A stretch of DNA of 46,513 nucleotides, taken from the NCBI GenBank assembly GCA_050480705.1, contig JBJHAX010000017.1, positions 1-46,513 of the forward strand, given 5' to 3'. The stretch comes from JBJHAX01 sp050480705 (GTDB taxonomy: Bacteria; Actinomycetota; Nitriliruptoria; Nitriliruptorales; Nitriliruptoraceae). Under the pieces are notes generated by a model. The model had not been told where the DNA came from and did not search any database. It saw only the letters and a program-made list of their open reading frames with translations. Positions 26,563 to 35,046 of the stretch are shown here, piece after piece. The position numbers and the translations under genes were made by a program. The stretch's first letter is position 1. Every line of letters starts with the position of its first letter.

Positions 26563-27254
26563 GCGTCGAGTGCCTCCTGCTGGCGGGCGAACAACTTGCC
26601 GCAACCGACCTGGGCGAGATCGAGAAGCTCGTCCAGGCGGCGCCGCGGGAACGCATCTCCCTCGGCGGTGCCCTGCACCTCGACGAAGTCGCCGTCGGCC
26701 GTCATCACCACGTTCATGTCGACGTCGGCCTTCGAATCCTCCGTGTAGTCCAAATCGAGGACCGGTTCGCCGTCGACGAGCCCGACCGACACCGCCGCGA
26801 CCTGCCCCCGGGCGGCGCCTTCGAGGCCCAGCTGCCGCAGTGCACGCACGAGTGCCACCCATGCCCCCGTGATCGCGGCCGTCCGGGTGCCTCCGTCGGC
26901 GTCCAGAACATCGCAGTCGGCCGTCAGCGTCAGCTCGCCGAGAACGTCGAGGTCGACGACGCTGCGAAGCGAACGACCGACAAGACGCTCGATCTCCTTG
27001 GAACGCCCTCCCGGTCCGCGACGTTCCCGAGCAGCTCGTGTGTCGGTCGCGCCGGGCAGCATGGCGTACTCAGCGGTCAGCCAGCCACCCCGCCCCGCCC
27101 GAAACGGCGGGACACCCTCGTCGGCAGACACCGCACACAGCACCCGTGTCGCGCCGAACGACACGAGTGAGGACCCGACCGGATGACGCTGCGCATCGAC
27201 GTCGATGCTGACCGCGCGCAGCTCATCGAACCGCCGGCCATCATGTCGGGACAT
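26559..27254 (-). CDS. rph: Ribonuclease PH
   Basis: Phosphorolytic 3'-5' exoribonuclease trimming tRNA 3' ends. 231 aa from ATG 27254 (GAGGAG upstream). Blocks: SRHDGRRFDELR, GWLTAEYAMLPGAT, RGPGGRSKEIERLVGRSLR, DCDVLDADGGTRTAAITGAWVAL and DLDYTEDSKADVDMNVVMT. Co-directional with and coupled to rdgB. Confidence 0.95.
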   Translation of the reverse strand: MSRHDGRRFDELRAVSIDVDAQRHPVGSSLVSFGATRVLCAVSADEGVPPFRAGRGGWLTAEYAMLPGATDTRAARERRGPGGRSKEIERLVGRSLRSVVDLDVLGELTLTADCDVLDADGGTRTAAITGAWVALVRALRQLGLEGAARGQVAAVSVGLVDGEPVLDLDYTEDSKADVDMNVVMTADGDFVEVQGTAEGDAFPRRRLDELLDLAQVGCGKLFARQQEALDA

Positions 27255-27326
27255 GGCATCTCCTCGTCGTCGCAGCATCGCAGGCCGTCACGGTGACCGT
27301 GGCGACGCACCGTGCGGACAGCACGC

Positions 27327-28094
27327 TCACGCGTCGCCGACATCGAAGTGCATCAGATCGGCGGCGGCCTCGACGGAGCCGTCAAACGCCTCCTCGGCCT
27401 GCGCGCGGGACACCGACCTATCGAGGCCCCCGGCGACATGCGTGAGCACGAGCCTGCGCGCACCTGCACGTGTGGCGACGGCCCCCGCATCGCGCGCCAC
27501 CAGATGGATGCCGTCGGGATAGTCGGAGGCGTCGCCCTGCCAGGTCGCCTCGCACAGCAGCAGATCCGCGTTGCGCGCGCAGGCGACGAGTTCGTCACCG
27601 CCGGCACTGTCCCCGGAGTAGGCGAGCACGCGGCTCTCGAAGCTGAACCACATGGACACCGACGGTGGCGGATGCAACGCGTCGAAGAACTCCACCTCGA
27701 TGACGCCGACCTGCACGCTGTCGCCACCGGTCACCGGGCGGAAATCGAACACCTCGTCGAACGCCAGGGCCGAGTCGGCCGACAGCATCCCGAGCAGCGT
27801 GTCGAGCGTGTCCTGCGGTGCGTACAGAGGGATGCGGACACCGGGATGCCCGAAACGCAGCGCGTAGAACATGCCGATCAGGTCTGCGCAATGGTCCAGG
27901 TGCCGATGGCTGACGAGGACAGCGTCGATCTCGTCGAAGCGCAGCTCGCGCTGCAGGTTCGCGGTCGATCCGTTGCCGGCGTCGACGAGCAGCGAGGTCC
28001 CCCCGGCACGCACGAGATAGCCCGAGCAGACGCGCCCCGGGCCGGTGTGTGAACCCGACGACCCCAGCACCGTGAGTCCGAACCCGTTGTTCAT
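27327..28094 (-). CDS. Metallo-beta-lactamase-fold hydrolase (Rv1339-like)
   Basis: 255-aa MBL-fold enzyme: TVLGSSGS start, metal site SHRHLDH, then YSGDS and LTHV contribute further ligands. It sits between cysM and rph, as does Rv1339 in Mycobacterium tuberculosis, which has been reported as an atypical cAMP phosphodiesterase. By sequence alone it could also be RNase Z-like, but it lacks a clear exosite arm. Its ATG overlaps the cysM stop (ATGA). Confidence 0.85.
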   Translation of the reverse strand: MNNGFGLTVLGSSGSHTGPGRVCSGYLVRAGGTSLLVDAGNGSTANLQRELRFDEIDAVLVSHRHLDHCADLIGMFYALRFGHPGVRIPLYAPQDTLDTLLGMLSADSALAFDEVFDFRPVTGGDSVQVGVIEVEFFDALHPPPSVSMWFSFESRVLAYSGDSAGGDELVACARNADLLLCEATWQGDASDYPDGIHLVARDAGAVATRAGARRLVLTHVAGGLDRSVSRAQAEEAFDGSVEAAADLMHFDVGDA

Positions 28095-29029
28095 GCCCAC
28101 AGGGTGCCCGAGATCTCGGTCGCGATCTCGCGTACGTCACCAGGCGCGTACGCGCCGGTCGACAGGTACTTCCAACCGCCGTCGGGTGACAGGGCGACGA
28201 CGTCGGAGCCCTCCGGCAAGCGTTCGCAGACCCGTGCGGCGACGGCGAGCGATGCCCCGGTCGACACCCCTGCGAAGATCCCCTCGTCCTCGACGAGGCG
28301 ACGCGTCCACTCGAGCGCCCGCAACGAGTCCACCTTGATCCTGCCATCGAGTACGTCGACGTCGAGCACTTCGGGCACATACCCCTCGTCGAGGTTGCGC
28401 AGCCCGTAGACCAGGTCGCCGTACTCGGGCTCAGCGGCGTAGATCTTGACGTCGGGGTTCCACGACTTGAGGCGGCGCCCGACACCGGTGACCGTGCCGC
28501 CAGTTCCGAGACCTGCCACGAACGCCGTCACCTGGGGCAGGTCGGCGATGATCTCCGGTGCGGTCGTCTCGTAGTGGGCGAGCGCATTGGCCGCATTGCC
28601 GTACTGGAAGGGCATGTACAACGTGGGATCGTCTGCCGCCATCTGGCGGGCGAGGCGAACCGATCCGTTCGATCCTTCGGTCGCGGGGGACTCGACGATC
28701 TGCGCACCGAACATCCGCAGCAGCTGGCGGCGTTCCTCCGAAGTGTTTGCCGGCATGACACAGGTCAGCGGATACCCGCGGACACGGCAGATCGCGGCCA
28801 GCGCGATCCCGGTGTTGCCCGACGTGGGCTCGAGCACCCGCTGACCCGGGGCGAGCAGCCCGTGGCGCTCAGCCTGGTCGATCAGGTACTTCGCGACGCG
28901 GTCCTTGACCGACCCGGTCGGGTTGTGGCCTTCGAGCTTGAGATGGATCCGGTAGCCCGGCGGAGACAGCGCGGGGAGGCCAACCAGTGGCGTCGCACCG
29001 ATCGCCTCGGTCACATCCGCGAACCGCAT
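28091..29029 (-). CDS. cysM: CysO-dependent cysteine synthase (CysM)
   Basis: PLP enzyme joining O-phosphoserine with sulfur from thiocarboxylated CysO. 312 aa; PLP lysine Lys42 in NPTGSVKDR, phosphate loop TSGNTGIALA, GTGGTVTGVGRRL, and STGASLA near the end. The mec-cysO-cysM order identifies this paralogue as the CysO-dependent enzyme rather than O-acetylserine-dependent CysK. It runs into the MBL gene with a 4-bp overlap. Confidence 0.93.
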   Translation of the reverse strand: MRFADVTEAIGATPLVGLPALSPPGYRIHLKLEGHNPTGSVKDRVAKYLIDQAERHGLLAPGQRVLEPTSGNTGIALAAICRVRGYPLTCVMPANTSEERRQLLRMFGAQIVESPATEGSNGSVRLARQMAADDPTLYMPFQYGNAANALAHYETTAPEIIADLPQVTAFVAGLGTGGTVTGVGRRLKSWNPDVKIYAAEPEYGDLVYGLRNLDEGYVPEVLDVDVLDGRIKVDSLRALEWTRRLVEDEGIFAGVSTGASLAVAARVCERLPEGSDVVALSPDGGWKYLSTGAYAPGDVREIATEISGTLWA

Positions 29030-29053
29030 GGGGCCTCGCAGGTCACGTGTCGG

Positions 29054-29329
29054 TCAGCGCGCGCCGCCCGCCACTGCCGGCATGATCGCGATCTCGTCGT
29101 CGTCGCCGACCTTGGTGTCGAGCCCGTCGAGATAACGGATGTCTTCGTCCGCCACGTAGACGTTCACGTAGCCACGCAGGTCGGCGCCATCGAACAGCTG
29201 CTCGGCGAGTTCAGGACGCCCGTCAGTGAGCCCTTCGAAGACTTCACGCACGGTCGCCCCCGGCACGCTGAGCGCAGCCTCGCCTGCGGTGTGGCGGCGC
29301 AGGACGGTGGGGATGCGGACGTGAGCCAT
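29054..29329 (-). CDS. cysO: ThiS/MoaD-family sulfur carrier CysO
   Basis: 91-aa ubiquitin-like sulfur carrier: VRIPTVLRRHTAGEAALSVPGATVREVFEGL, then YVNVYVADEDIRYLDGLDTKVGDDDEIAIMPAVAGGAR. Sulfur is carried as a C-terminal Gly-Gly thiocarboxylate. Here two residues, Ala-Arg, follow the GG before the TGA stop, so cleavage is needed before activation; the JAMM peptidase Mec encoded upstream is the obvious enzyme. ATG 29329. Confidence 0.93.
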   Translation of the reverse strand: MAHVRIPTVLRRHTAGEAALSVPGATVREVFEGLTDGRPELAEQLFDGADLRGYVNVYVADEDIRYLDGLDTKVGDDDEIAIMPAVAGGAR

Positions 29330-29385
29330 CGCGAAGGAGCCTTCCGAAGGGACTGCGTGGGGCGCATCGTACCCGGGGCGTGTCG

Positions 29386-29820
29386 TCAGCCTTCCACGCG
29401 CAGGGGTTTCTCGGTGACACGACCGTCGACGATCCTGAACGCCCGGATCTCGGGTTCGTCGCGGTCCTGGAGAGTGACGATCAGGTAGATGGCATCCGGG
29501 TACGCCGCGAGTTCGATGTCGGTGCGTGACGGGTACGCCTGTGTGTGCGTGTGCGAGTGGTAGATGGCCAGCCCCCACTCCTCGTCCTCGATCTGACGCA
29601 TTGCACGCAGCATCTGGCGAGGCTCCATGACGTAATAGGTCATCGAACGCTCAGCGTTGTCGATAGGGAAGTGCTCGATCGACCCGTCGGGCCGGACCCC
29701 GAGCAACCCGCACACCTCGAAAGGGTGATCCGACCAGGCGCGTGCGACGAGTTCGTCGAACGTGCCCCGGTCGAGGACGAACGGATCGGTGGCGGTGTCG
29801 GTCACGTCAGAACTGGGCAT
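29386..29820 (-). CDS. mec: JAMM-family metallopeptidase Mec
   Basis: 144-aa zinc peptidase: Glu35 in FEVCGLLG and the JAMM motif HSH (His88, His90) followed by ten residues and Asp101 (SRTD). In mycobacteria Mec hydrolyses the CysO-cysteine adduct to release cysteine. In this organism it may also trim the Ala-Arg tail of CysO. ATG 29820, 10 bp after the selD stop, so the four genes selD-mec-cysO-cysM probably form one transcript. Confidence 0.93.
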   Translation of the reverse strand: MPSSDVTDTATDPFVLDRGTFDELVARAWSDHPFEVCGLLGVRPDGSIEHFPIDNAERSMTYYVMEPRQMLRAMRQIEDEEWGLAIYHSHTHTQAYPSRTDIELAAYPDAIYLIVTLQDRDEPEIRAFRIVDGRVTEKPLRVEG

Positions 29821-29830
29821 GCCCGGCAGG

Positions 29831-30892
29831 CTAGCGGCGCCGGACCTCGATACTGCCCGCAGGCCCCTCGACCATCCGGCCGACGACAGCGGCTTGACCA
29901 CCCACCGTAGCCACCATCGCGTCGGCTGCCGATGCAGGGACCGCCGCGAGCAGCCCCCCCGAGGTCTGGGCATCGGCCAACAGCAGCAGGGCAGCATCGT
30001 CGACGGCGTCGCCAACCCGAAGGTGGGCACGAACGTCGGCGAGGTTGCGCCGGGTGCCGCCGGGAACATCGCCGGCATCCACCAGCGCAGTGACTCCGGC
30101 AAGCAGCGGGACCGCGTCTGCATCGAGCGACGCCCCCACCCCCGATCTCGACGTCATCTCGTGCAGATGACCGAGCAGACCGAACCCGGTCACATCGGTC
30201 ATCGCCGTCACACCCGCCTGGCGCGCCGCAGCGGCGGCGACATCGTTGCGGGTGAGCATGTGCCGAACGGCCGCGTCGTACAGCTCGTGCAGGTCTCCTC
30301 CGGGCGCGACCGCCTCGGCCGGCCGGCGCTTGTGGGCGGTTGCGACCAGCCCGGTCCCCAACGGTTTGGTGAGCACGAGCACGTCGCCGGCGCGGGCGCC
30401 TGCGTTGGTCACCAGGTCGTCGAGATCGTCGACCTCGCCGATGACGACCTGGCCGTACAGCGGTTCGGTCCCGTCGATCGTGTGCCCTCCGGCGACGACC
30501 CATCCTCCCTCCGCTGCGGCCGCTTCCCCGCCGGCCAGCACCTCACTCAACGTTGCCAGGGGGAGCTGGTCACGGGGCCACGCTGCGATCGCCAGGGCGA
30601 AGATCGGTCGGCCGCCCATCGCGTAGACGTCACTGGCAGCGTTCACCGCAGCGATCGCTCCCCAGGTCCTGGCATCGTCCACGATCGGGGTGAACACGTC
30701 GACCGAGGCGATCAGCGCAGCACCGTTGGGACGACGCCACACCAGCGCGTCGTCATCGCGGCCCACGACGAGGTCGGGATGCCGCTGCGGGGTCAAGGGG
30801 CGCAGGACCTGCGCCAGGTCAGCCGGACCGAGCTTGCACGCTCAGCCGGCGCCGTGGCTGTAGGCCGTGAGCCTTGCCGTCGAAGGATCCAT
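29831..30892 (-). CDS. selD: Selenophosphate synthetase with selenocysteine (in-frame TGA)
   Basis: Makes selenophosphate from selenide and ATP, the selenium donor for Sec-tRNA and selenouridine. The reading frame from ATG 30892 gives MDPSTARLTAYSHGAG-U-ACKLGPADLAQVLRPL and joins the long ORF from 30796 without a frame change. The single interruption is TGA at 30844-30842, at codon 17, exactly where E. coli SelD has Cys17; the catalytic Lys follows at 20. The rest has SVDVFTPIVDD, AASDVYAMGG, GGHTIDGTEPLYG and DVTGFGLLGHL. Total 353 aa. Ordinary gene callers would start at TTG 30796 and lose the active site. It lies upstream of mec. Confidence 0.93.
30806..30820 (-). promoter_or_regulatory. 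Candidate bacterial SECIS hairpin in selD
   Basis: Six-bp stem GACCTG/CAGGTC with a GCG loop, inside the coding frame; the loop starts 27 nt after the Sec TGA. A GGC/GCC pair may extend the stem below an internal loop. Distance and a G at the first loop position suit bacterial SECIS elements that bind SelB. Confidence 0.6.
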
Positions 30893-30914
30893 GCGAGGCA
30901 GCGTACGCACGCAC

Positions 30915-31982
30915 CTACGCCGCTGGTTCGAACACATGCTCGCCACCGTAGATGTGGACCGGCGTGCCGTTGCCGACCTGGTCGAACAACCATCGTCCGT
31001 CGGCCATGGTCACACGGATGCACCCGTGGCTTGCCGGACCGGCCGGCACCGACGTCGACCCGTGGATCGCCCAGCCGCGGTAGAAGTACAGCGGGTCGTA
31101 CAGCGTCCCGAGATGCGACACCCGACGCCCCTCGATGCGCCGCTGGACGACGAACTCACCGACCGGCGTGCGCCCGCGCGCCGTGCCGCCGCTACGTGTC
31201 CGGTATGCCGCCCCGTTGCCCGAGCTGGCCTTGAGTGTCGCGATGCGCACGTCGTCGTCGACGACGTGGAGCAGTTGCGCGTCGAGGTCCACCTCGATCC
31301 TCGTCGGTGGTCCACCCGCGAGGACCGGCTCGGCCGACGGCCACGCCAGGGCCGCCCGTGTCGTCGGGCCCGCAACTCCGTCGACGTCGAGGCCGTGCAC
31401 CTGCTGGAAGGCCATGACCGCGCCGCGGGTCTGCTGGCCGAGCTTGCCGTCGGCATCACCGACGAGATATCCGAGCTGTTGCAGGCGGCGCTGCATCGTG
31501 ACGATCTCGGAGGAGGGCAGATCGTCCTCGTCGTCGGCGGTGTCGGCAGGGACGTCGACGCGGTCGTGGGTGCGTGAAACCAGGCGCCGCTGCTCATCGG
31601 GCGAGCGTGGCGGATCGGACGCCTCCGCCGCAGCCGGCATCGGCGTGGGCGTACCTGACAACGCGTCGTATGTGCCCCGGTCGTCGTCGCGCGATCCCGT
31701 CGCGCCGCCTGCGGGCTCGGTCCCGGGCGCGGCCGCGGCGCCATCCGGCTCGCCCGCATCGACGAAACTCGACAGGTCCAGCGGTGTGCGTTCCTGCAGT
31801 TCGGCATACAGGGGTACAAGCAGCAGGTAGGGGCGATCCGGCAGCCGCTGCTGTGCATGACCCTCGACGAACGTCCACGCGACAGCGGCCGCAAGCGCCA
31901 GAACGACGAACAGTGTCAGACGTCGCCGGCGGCGACGGCGCGCCACCCCGGCGGTCCACACACCGTTCACAACTCGTGGCAC
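30915..31982 (-). CDS. L,D-transpeptidase with peptidoglycan-binding domain
   Basis: Forms 3-3 peptidoglycan cross-links or attaches proteins. 355 aa: basic N-terminus, one membrane anchor (about 22-42), a Pro/Ala/Asp-rich linker, a PG_binding_1 domain (about 160-215, MQRRLQQLGYLVGDADGKLGQQTRGAVMAFQ) and a YkuD domain (about 228-350) with IHGSTSVPAGPASHGCIR; nucleophile Cys321. Ends 22 bp before the selD start. Confidence 0.92.
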   Translation of the reverse strand: MPRVVNGVWTAGVARRRRRRRLTLFVVLALAAAVAWTFVEGHAQQRLPDRPYLLLVPLYAELQERTPLDLSSFVDAGEPDGAAAAPGTEPAGGATGSRDDDRGTYDALSGTPTPMPAAAEASDPPRSPDEQRRLVSRTHDRVDVPADTADDEDDLPSSEIVTMQRRLQQLGYLVGDADGKLGQQTRGAVMAFQQVHGLDVDGVAGPTTRAALAWPSAEPVLAGGPPTRIEVDLDAQLLHVVDDDVRIATLKASSGNGAAYRTRSGGTARGRTPVGEFVVQRRIEGRRVSHLGTLYDPLYFYRGWAIHGSTSVPAGPASHGCIRVTMADGRWLFDQVGNGTPVHIYGGEHVFEPAA

Positions 31983-32060
31983 CCGCTCGTCCCTGTCGGC
32001 TCCCGCGACACGTGCACAACGAAGCGTGCCATGTCCCGGGCGGGAAGGTGAGCAAGAACC

Positions 32061-32837
32061 TCAGGAGCGACGGGGCCCCGGGACGAACGCGTTGGTGCGG
32101 CGCACGTACTCGGCGTGGCCCTGCCGCTGCGATGCGGCCATGTTTCGTTCCGTCAGCGCCACCCCTGACACGCGCACGATGAGCAGTGTCATGAGCAGCG
32201 AGCCAAGCAGGCCCCACCATGCGCCGGCAGCCACCCCGAACAGCCCGTAGCCCCACCAGACCACCGTGTCGCCGAAGTAGTTCGGGTGGCGCGAGAAGCG
32301 CCACACCCCTCGATCGAGCACCCGGCGGCGATTGGACGCATCCGCGTTGAACCGCGCCAACTGCAGGTCCGCAACCGCCTCGATCACGAAACCGGCGGTC
32401 CACACCACGAGTGCGACGACGTCCAGCACGCCGATGGGCGTCGGACTCGTCAACGCACCGAGCAGCGGGAGCGCGATCACCCCGGCCAGCAGCGCCTGCA
32501 GGAGAAAGACCGTGACGAGGCTGCGCGGCGTGAACGTCGCAGGACGACGCGACCGCATCGCGGCGTAACGCTTGTCCTCGCCTTCGCCCCAGTTGCGCCA
32601 GGTGATGTGTGCCGACAGGCGCAGACCCCACACGCTCACAGCGCCCAGCACCAGCCAGGTGCGTGTCAGGTCGCCGTCGCCGGTCAACGCGAACGTCCAG
32701 GCTGCGACGACGAAGCCCGCGCCCCAGACGCGGTCGACCAGGCTCGCATCGCGGCGAAGTGCACTGGCGACCCAGGTCGCAACCATCAGCATCGCCACCG
32801 CACCGAGCCCGAAGAACCAGATTCGTAGCAGTTCCAC
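32061..32837 (-). CDS. DUF1295-family membrane protein (steroid reductase / ICMT-like)
   Basis: 258-aa polytopic protein with about seven hydrophobic segments. The C-terminal signature GVWRFSRHPNYFGDTVVWWGYGLF is typical of DUF1295 and of isoprenylcysteine methyltransferase-like and 5-alpha-reductase-like membrane enzymes that bind NADPH or SAM. Actual substrate unknown. Divergent from the TauE/SafE gene; the shared 173-bp gap should hold both promoters. Confidence 0.88.
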   Translation of the reverse strand: MELLRIWFFGLGAVAMLMVATWVASALRRDASLVDRVWGAGFVVAAWTFALTGDGDLTRTWLVLGAVSVWGLRLSAHITWRNWGEGEDKRYAAMRSRRPATFTPRSLVTVFLLQALLAGVIALPLLGALTSPTPIGVLDVVALVVWTAGFVIEAVADLQLARFNADASNRRRVLDRGVWRFSRHPNYFGDTVVWWGYGLFGVAAGAWWGLLGSLLMTLLIVRVSGVALTERNMAASQRQGHAEYVRRTNAFVPGPRRS

Positions 32838-33010
32838 GGCTGACGTCCGTTCGCGAAGCTCGACCCGGGAAGGATCTGCACATGGTTCGAAGCGCGGCGC
32901 TCAGTGGACGGGTGGCGGCATGATCCTACGGACAGCCGGCATCCGATCGACTGGTCTGTACGCGGCTAGGCGCATAGTTTCCCTCGGTCGGACCGCGGAG
33001 GCTCGCGCGC

Positions 33011-33823
33011 ATGGAACTGCTCGTTGTCGCCCTCATCGCCAGCGCCACCGCGGCGCTCGGCGCCCTCGGGGGGCTCGGCGGCGCGGTCCTGCTCGTCCCG
33101 GTCCTCGTCCTGCTCGGATGGTCGCCGCTCGACGCTGCACCGGTCGGCATGGCGATGGTCGCCGCGAGCTCGCTCGCAGCCCTGCCTGCGCAGGCGCGCG
33201 GGACACTCACCAACCACAGGCTCGGCGTGGTCATGGAATCCGCCGCGAGTCTTGGTGCCGCTGCGGGCGCGGTCGCCTCGCTGTTCGTCAGCCCGCGCTC
33301 GCTGATCGTGGTGCTCGCCGTCTCCGCCATCCTGGCGGCGCTCGTCGGAGGCACGCGCACCGGTCAACGCTACGGCCCGGTTGAAGGGGCGACGCTGCTC
33401 CAGCAACCAGGACGGCTCGCCAGTGCGTACCTCGACGAACAACATCGCGTGATCCCGTACCGGGTGCGGCGCATCCCGGCCGGCATGGGGCTGATGGGCC
33501 TGGCAGGTGTGGTCGCCGGACTGGTCGGAACCTCCGGCGGCTACATCAAGACACCCGTGATGAGCGAGGTCATGCACGTTCCCGTCAAGGTCGCCGCCGC
33601 GACGACCACCTTCATGGTCGCCATCACGGCATCGGTGGCACTCGCGGTCTACGCGAGCCAGGGGCGGCTGACCACCGCGATCATCCCGGGTGTGATCGGC
33701 GGGCTCGCCGGGGGAAGGTTCGGAGCGCTGGCGCAGGGAAGACTCCCTGCACCTGCCGTGCGCCGCGTGCTGAGCGTGGCGCTGATCGTCATCGCCATCA
33801 TCGTGTTGGTCGAGGCCGTATGA
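33011..33823 (+). CDS. TauE/SafE-family permease
   Basis: 270-aa membrane protein with about eight helices and the repeated glycine-rich motif (LGGLGGAVLLVPVLVLLG and GLVGTSGGYIKTPVM). The family exports or imports organosulfur or sulfite-type anions. A hydrophilic loop (about 120-150) separates the two halves. GGAGG precedes ATG 33011. The last codon overlaps the next gene (ATGA). Confidence 0.88.
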   Translation: MELLVVALIASATAALGALGGLGGAVLLVPVLVLLGWSPLDAAPVGMAMVAASSLAALPAQARGTLTNHRLGVVMESAASLGAAAGAVASLFVSPRSLIVVLAVSAILAALVGGTRTGQRYGPVEGATLLQQPGRLASAYLDEQHRVIPYRVRRIPAGMGLMGLAGVVAGLVGTSGGYIKTPVMSEVMHVPVKVAAATTTFMVAITASVALAVYASQGRLTTAIIPGVIGGLAGGRFGALAQGRLPAPAVRRVLSVALIVIAIIVLVEAV

Positions 33824-34074
33824 GACGTCACACCGCCAACATCCCGACGCTGCTCGTCGCCGTTCTCGCCGCGCTCGGCCTCGGTCCCCGTCCGATGTCC
33901 GGTCACGCGCTGACCGCGCTGGTCGCCGTGCTGGTGGCCTGGCCGGTGATGATGGTCGCGGTGCTGATCCGACGCTGGTCGCGCGAGCGTGACACGAGAT
34001 TCGTGCTCGCCGCCGTGCTCATGACCGTGACGGCGGCCGCGTCTGCGACCGGCGCGATCCTGTTCAACGTCTGA
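33820..34074 (+). CDS. Small membrane protein coupled to TauE/SafE
   Basis: 84-aa protein with two or three hydrophobic segments (about 8-20, 30-49, 62-82) and a basic loop RRWSRERDTR. Start overlaps the permease stop by 4 bp, so the two are translated together. TauE/SafE genes are often followed by a small DUF1634 membrane protein; this may be a shortened relative, not certain. Its end overlaps the convergent gene by 11 bp. Confidence 0.7.
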   Translation: MRRHTANIPTLLVAVLAALGLGPRPMSGHALTALVAVLVAWPVMMVAVLIRRWSRERDTRFVLAAVLMTVTAAASATGAILFNV

Positions 34075-34969
34075 CGCCCGGCCGTGCGAACATCTCGACG
34101 AGTGTCGCGGTGAGATCGGTGTCCTCGAAGACGAACCCGGATGCGAGCAGGCGCTCGGGAACGACCCGCTGACTGACGGTCGCGAGTGCGGTACCCATCT
34201 CGCCGTAGAGGACCTTGAGCGCCAGGACAGGAATCGGGAACACCGTGGGGCGCCGCAGTGCGGTGCCGATCGCCTTGGTCAGCTCACGGTTGGTGACCTG
34301 CTGCGGTGCGACGAAATTCACGGGGCCCGTGAGATCGCCGTCGAGGACATGGCGCAGTGCGCGGACGTGGTCGGCCAGCGAGATCCACGGGACATACTGC
34401 CGCCCCGATCCGATCCGCCCGCCGAGCCCGAGGCGAAACGGTAGTTCGACCTTCTCGATCAACGGCCCGCCGTGTGCGATGACGACGCCGGTGCGCGGAT
34501 GCACGACGCGGATCCCTGCTTCACCTGCCGGTGCGGCCGCAGCTTCCCATGCGACGCAGAGGTCGGCGAGAAAATCATCCCCGGGTGGCTGCTGCTCAGC
34601 CAGTTGGCTGTCGCCGCGATCCCCGTAATAGCCGACCGCCGACGCCGAGATCAGCGTCGCCGGCGGGTTGTCGAGCCCGGCGAGTGCCCGGGCGAGCAGT
34701 GCGGTGCCTTCCACCCGCGAGTCACGGATCCGCGCGCGGGTGCGGCGGGTCCAGCGTGACGCTCCGAGAGGCTCGCCGGCCAAATGCACCACGGCATCGA
34801 GCCCCTCCAGCGCGGCAGCATCGATCCTCGCCGCCGACGGATCCCAGTGCACGTCACTGCTGGCGGCATCGCGCCCGACGCGCACCACGTCGTGCGCATC
34901 GGCGACCAGCGACGCCTCGAGTGCACGCCCGATCAACCCGCTCGCACCGGTGATCGCGATCGTGGCCAC
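34064..34969 (-). CDS. TIGR01777-family NAD-dependent epimerase/dehydratase
   Basis: 301-aa extended-SDR-like protein: IAITGASGLIGRAL (Rossmann), AVVHLAGEPLGASRWT, SRVEGTALLARAL, SASAVGYYGDRG and the C-terminal LLASGFVFEDTDLTATL, all typical of the YfcH/SDR39U1 group. Function in bacteria poorly defined. GTG 34969 has AAAGG 7 nt upstream; ATG 34990 is an alternative. Confidence 0.9.
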   Translation of the reverse strand: MATIAITGASGLIGRALEASLVADAHDVVRVGRDAASSDVHWDPSAARIDAAALEGLDAVVHLAGEPLGASRWTRRTRARIRDSRVEGTALLARALAGLDNPPATLISASAVGYYGDRGDSQLAEQQPPGDDFLADLCVAWEAAAAPAGEAGIRVVHPRTGVVIAHGGPLIEKVELPFRLGLGGRIGSGRQYVPWISLADHVRALRHVLDGDLTGPVNFVAPQQVTNRELTKAIGTALRRPTVFPIPVLALKVLYGEMGTALATVSQRVVPERLLASGFVFEDTDLTATLVEMFARPGVRR

Positions 34970-35046
34970 ATCCCGGCCTTTCTTCAGCAACTTGCGCGTT
35001 GGCAGGTCATGGATGCCTGCTCGTCAGCGGTTCGCACCCCAGCCCA

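Noticed and set aside
30796..30796. TTG as the start of selD
   Set aside because: It removes the conserved YSHGAG(C/U)xCK active site. The sequence upstream matches SelD perfectly except for the TGA at the Cys17 position.
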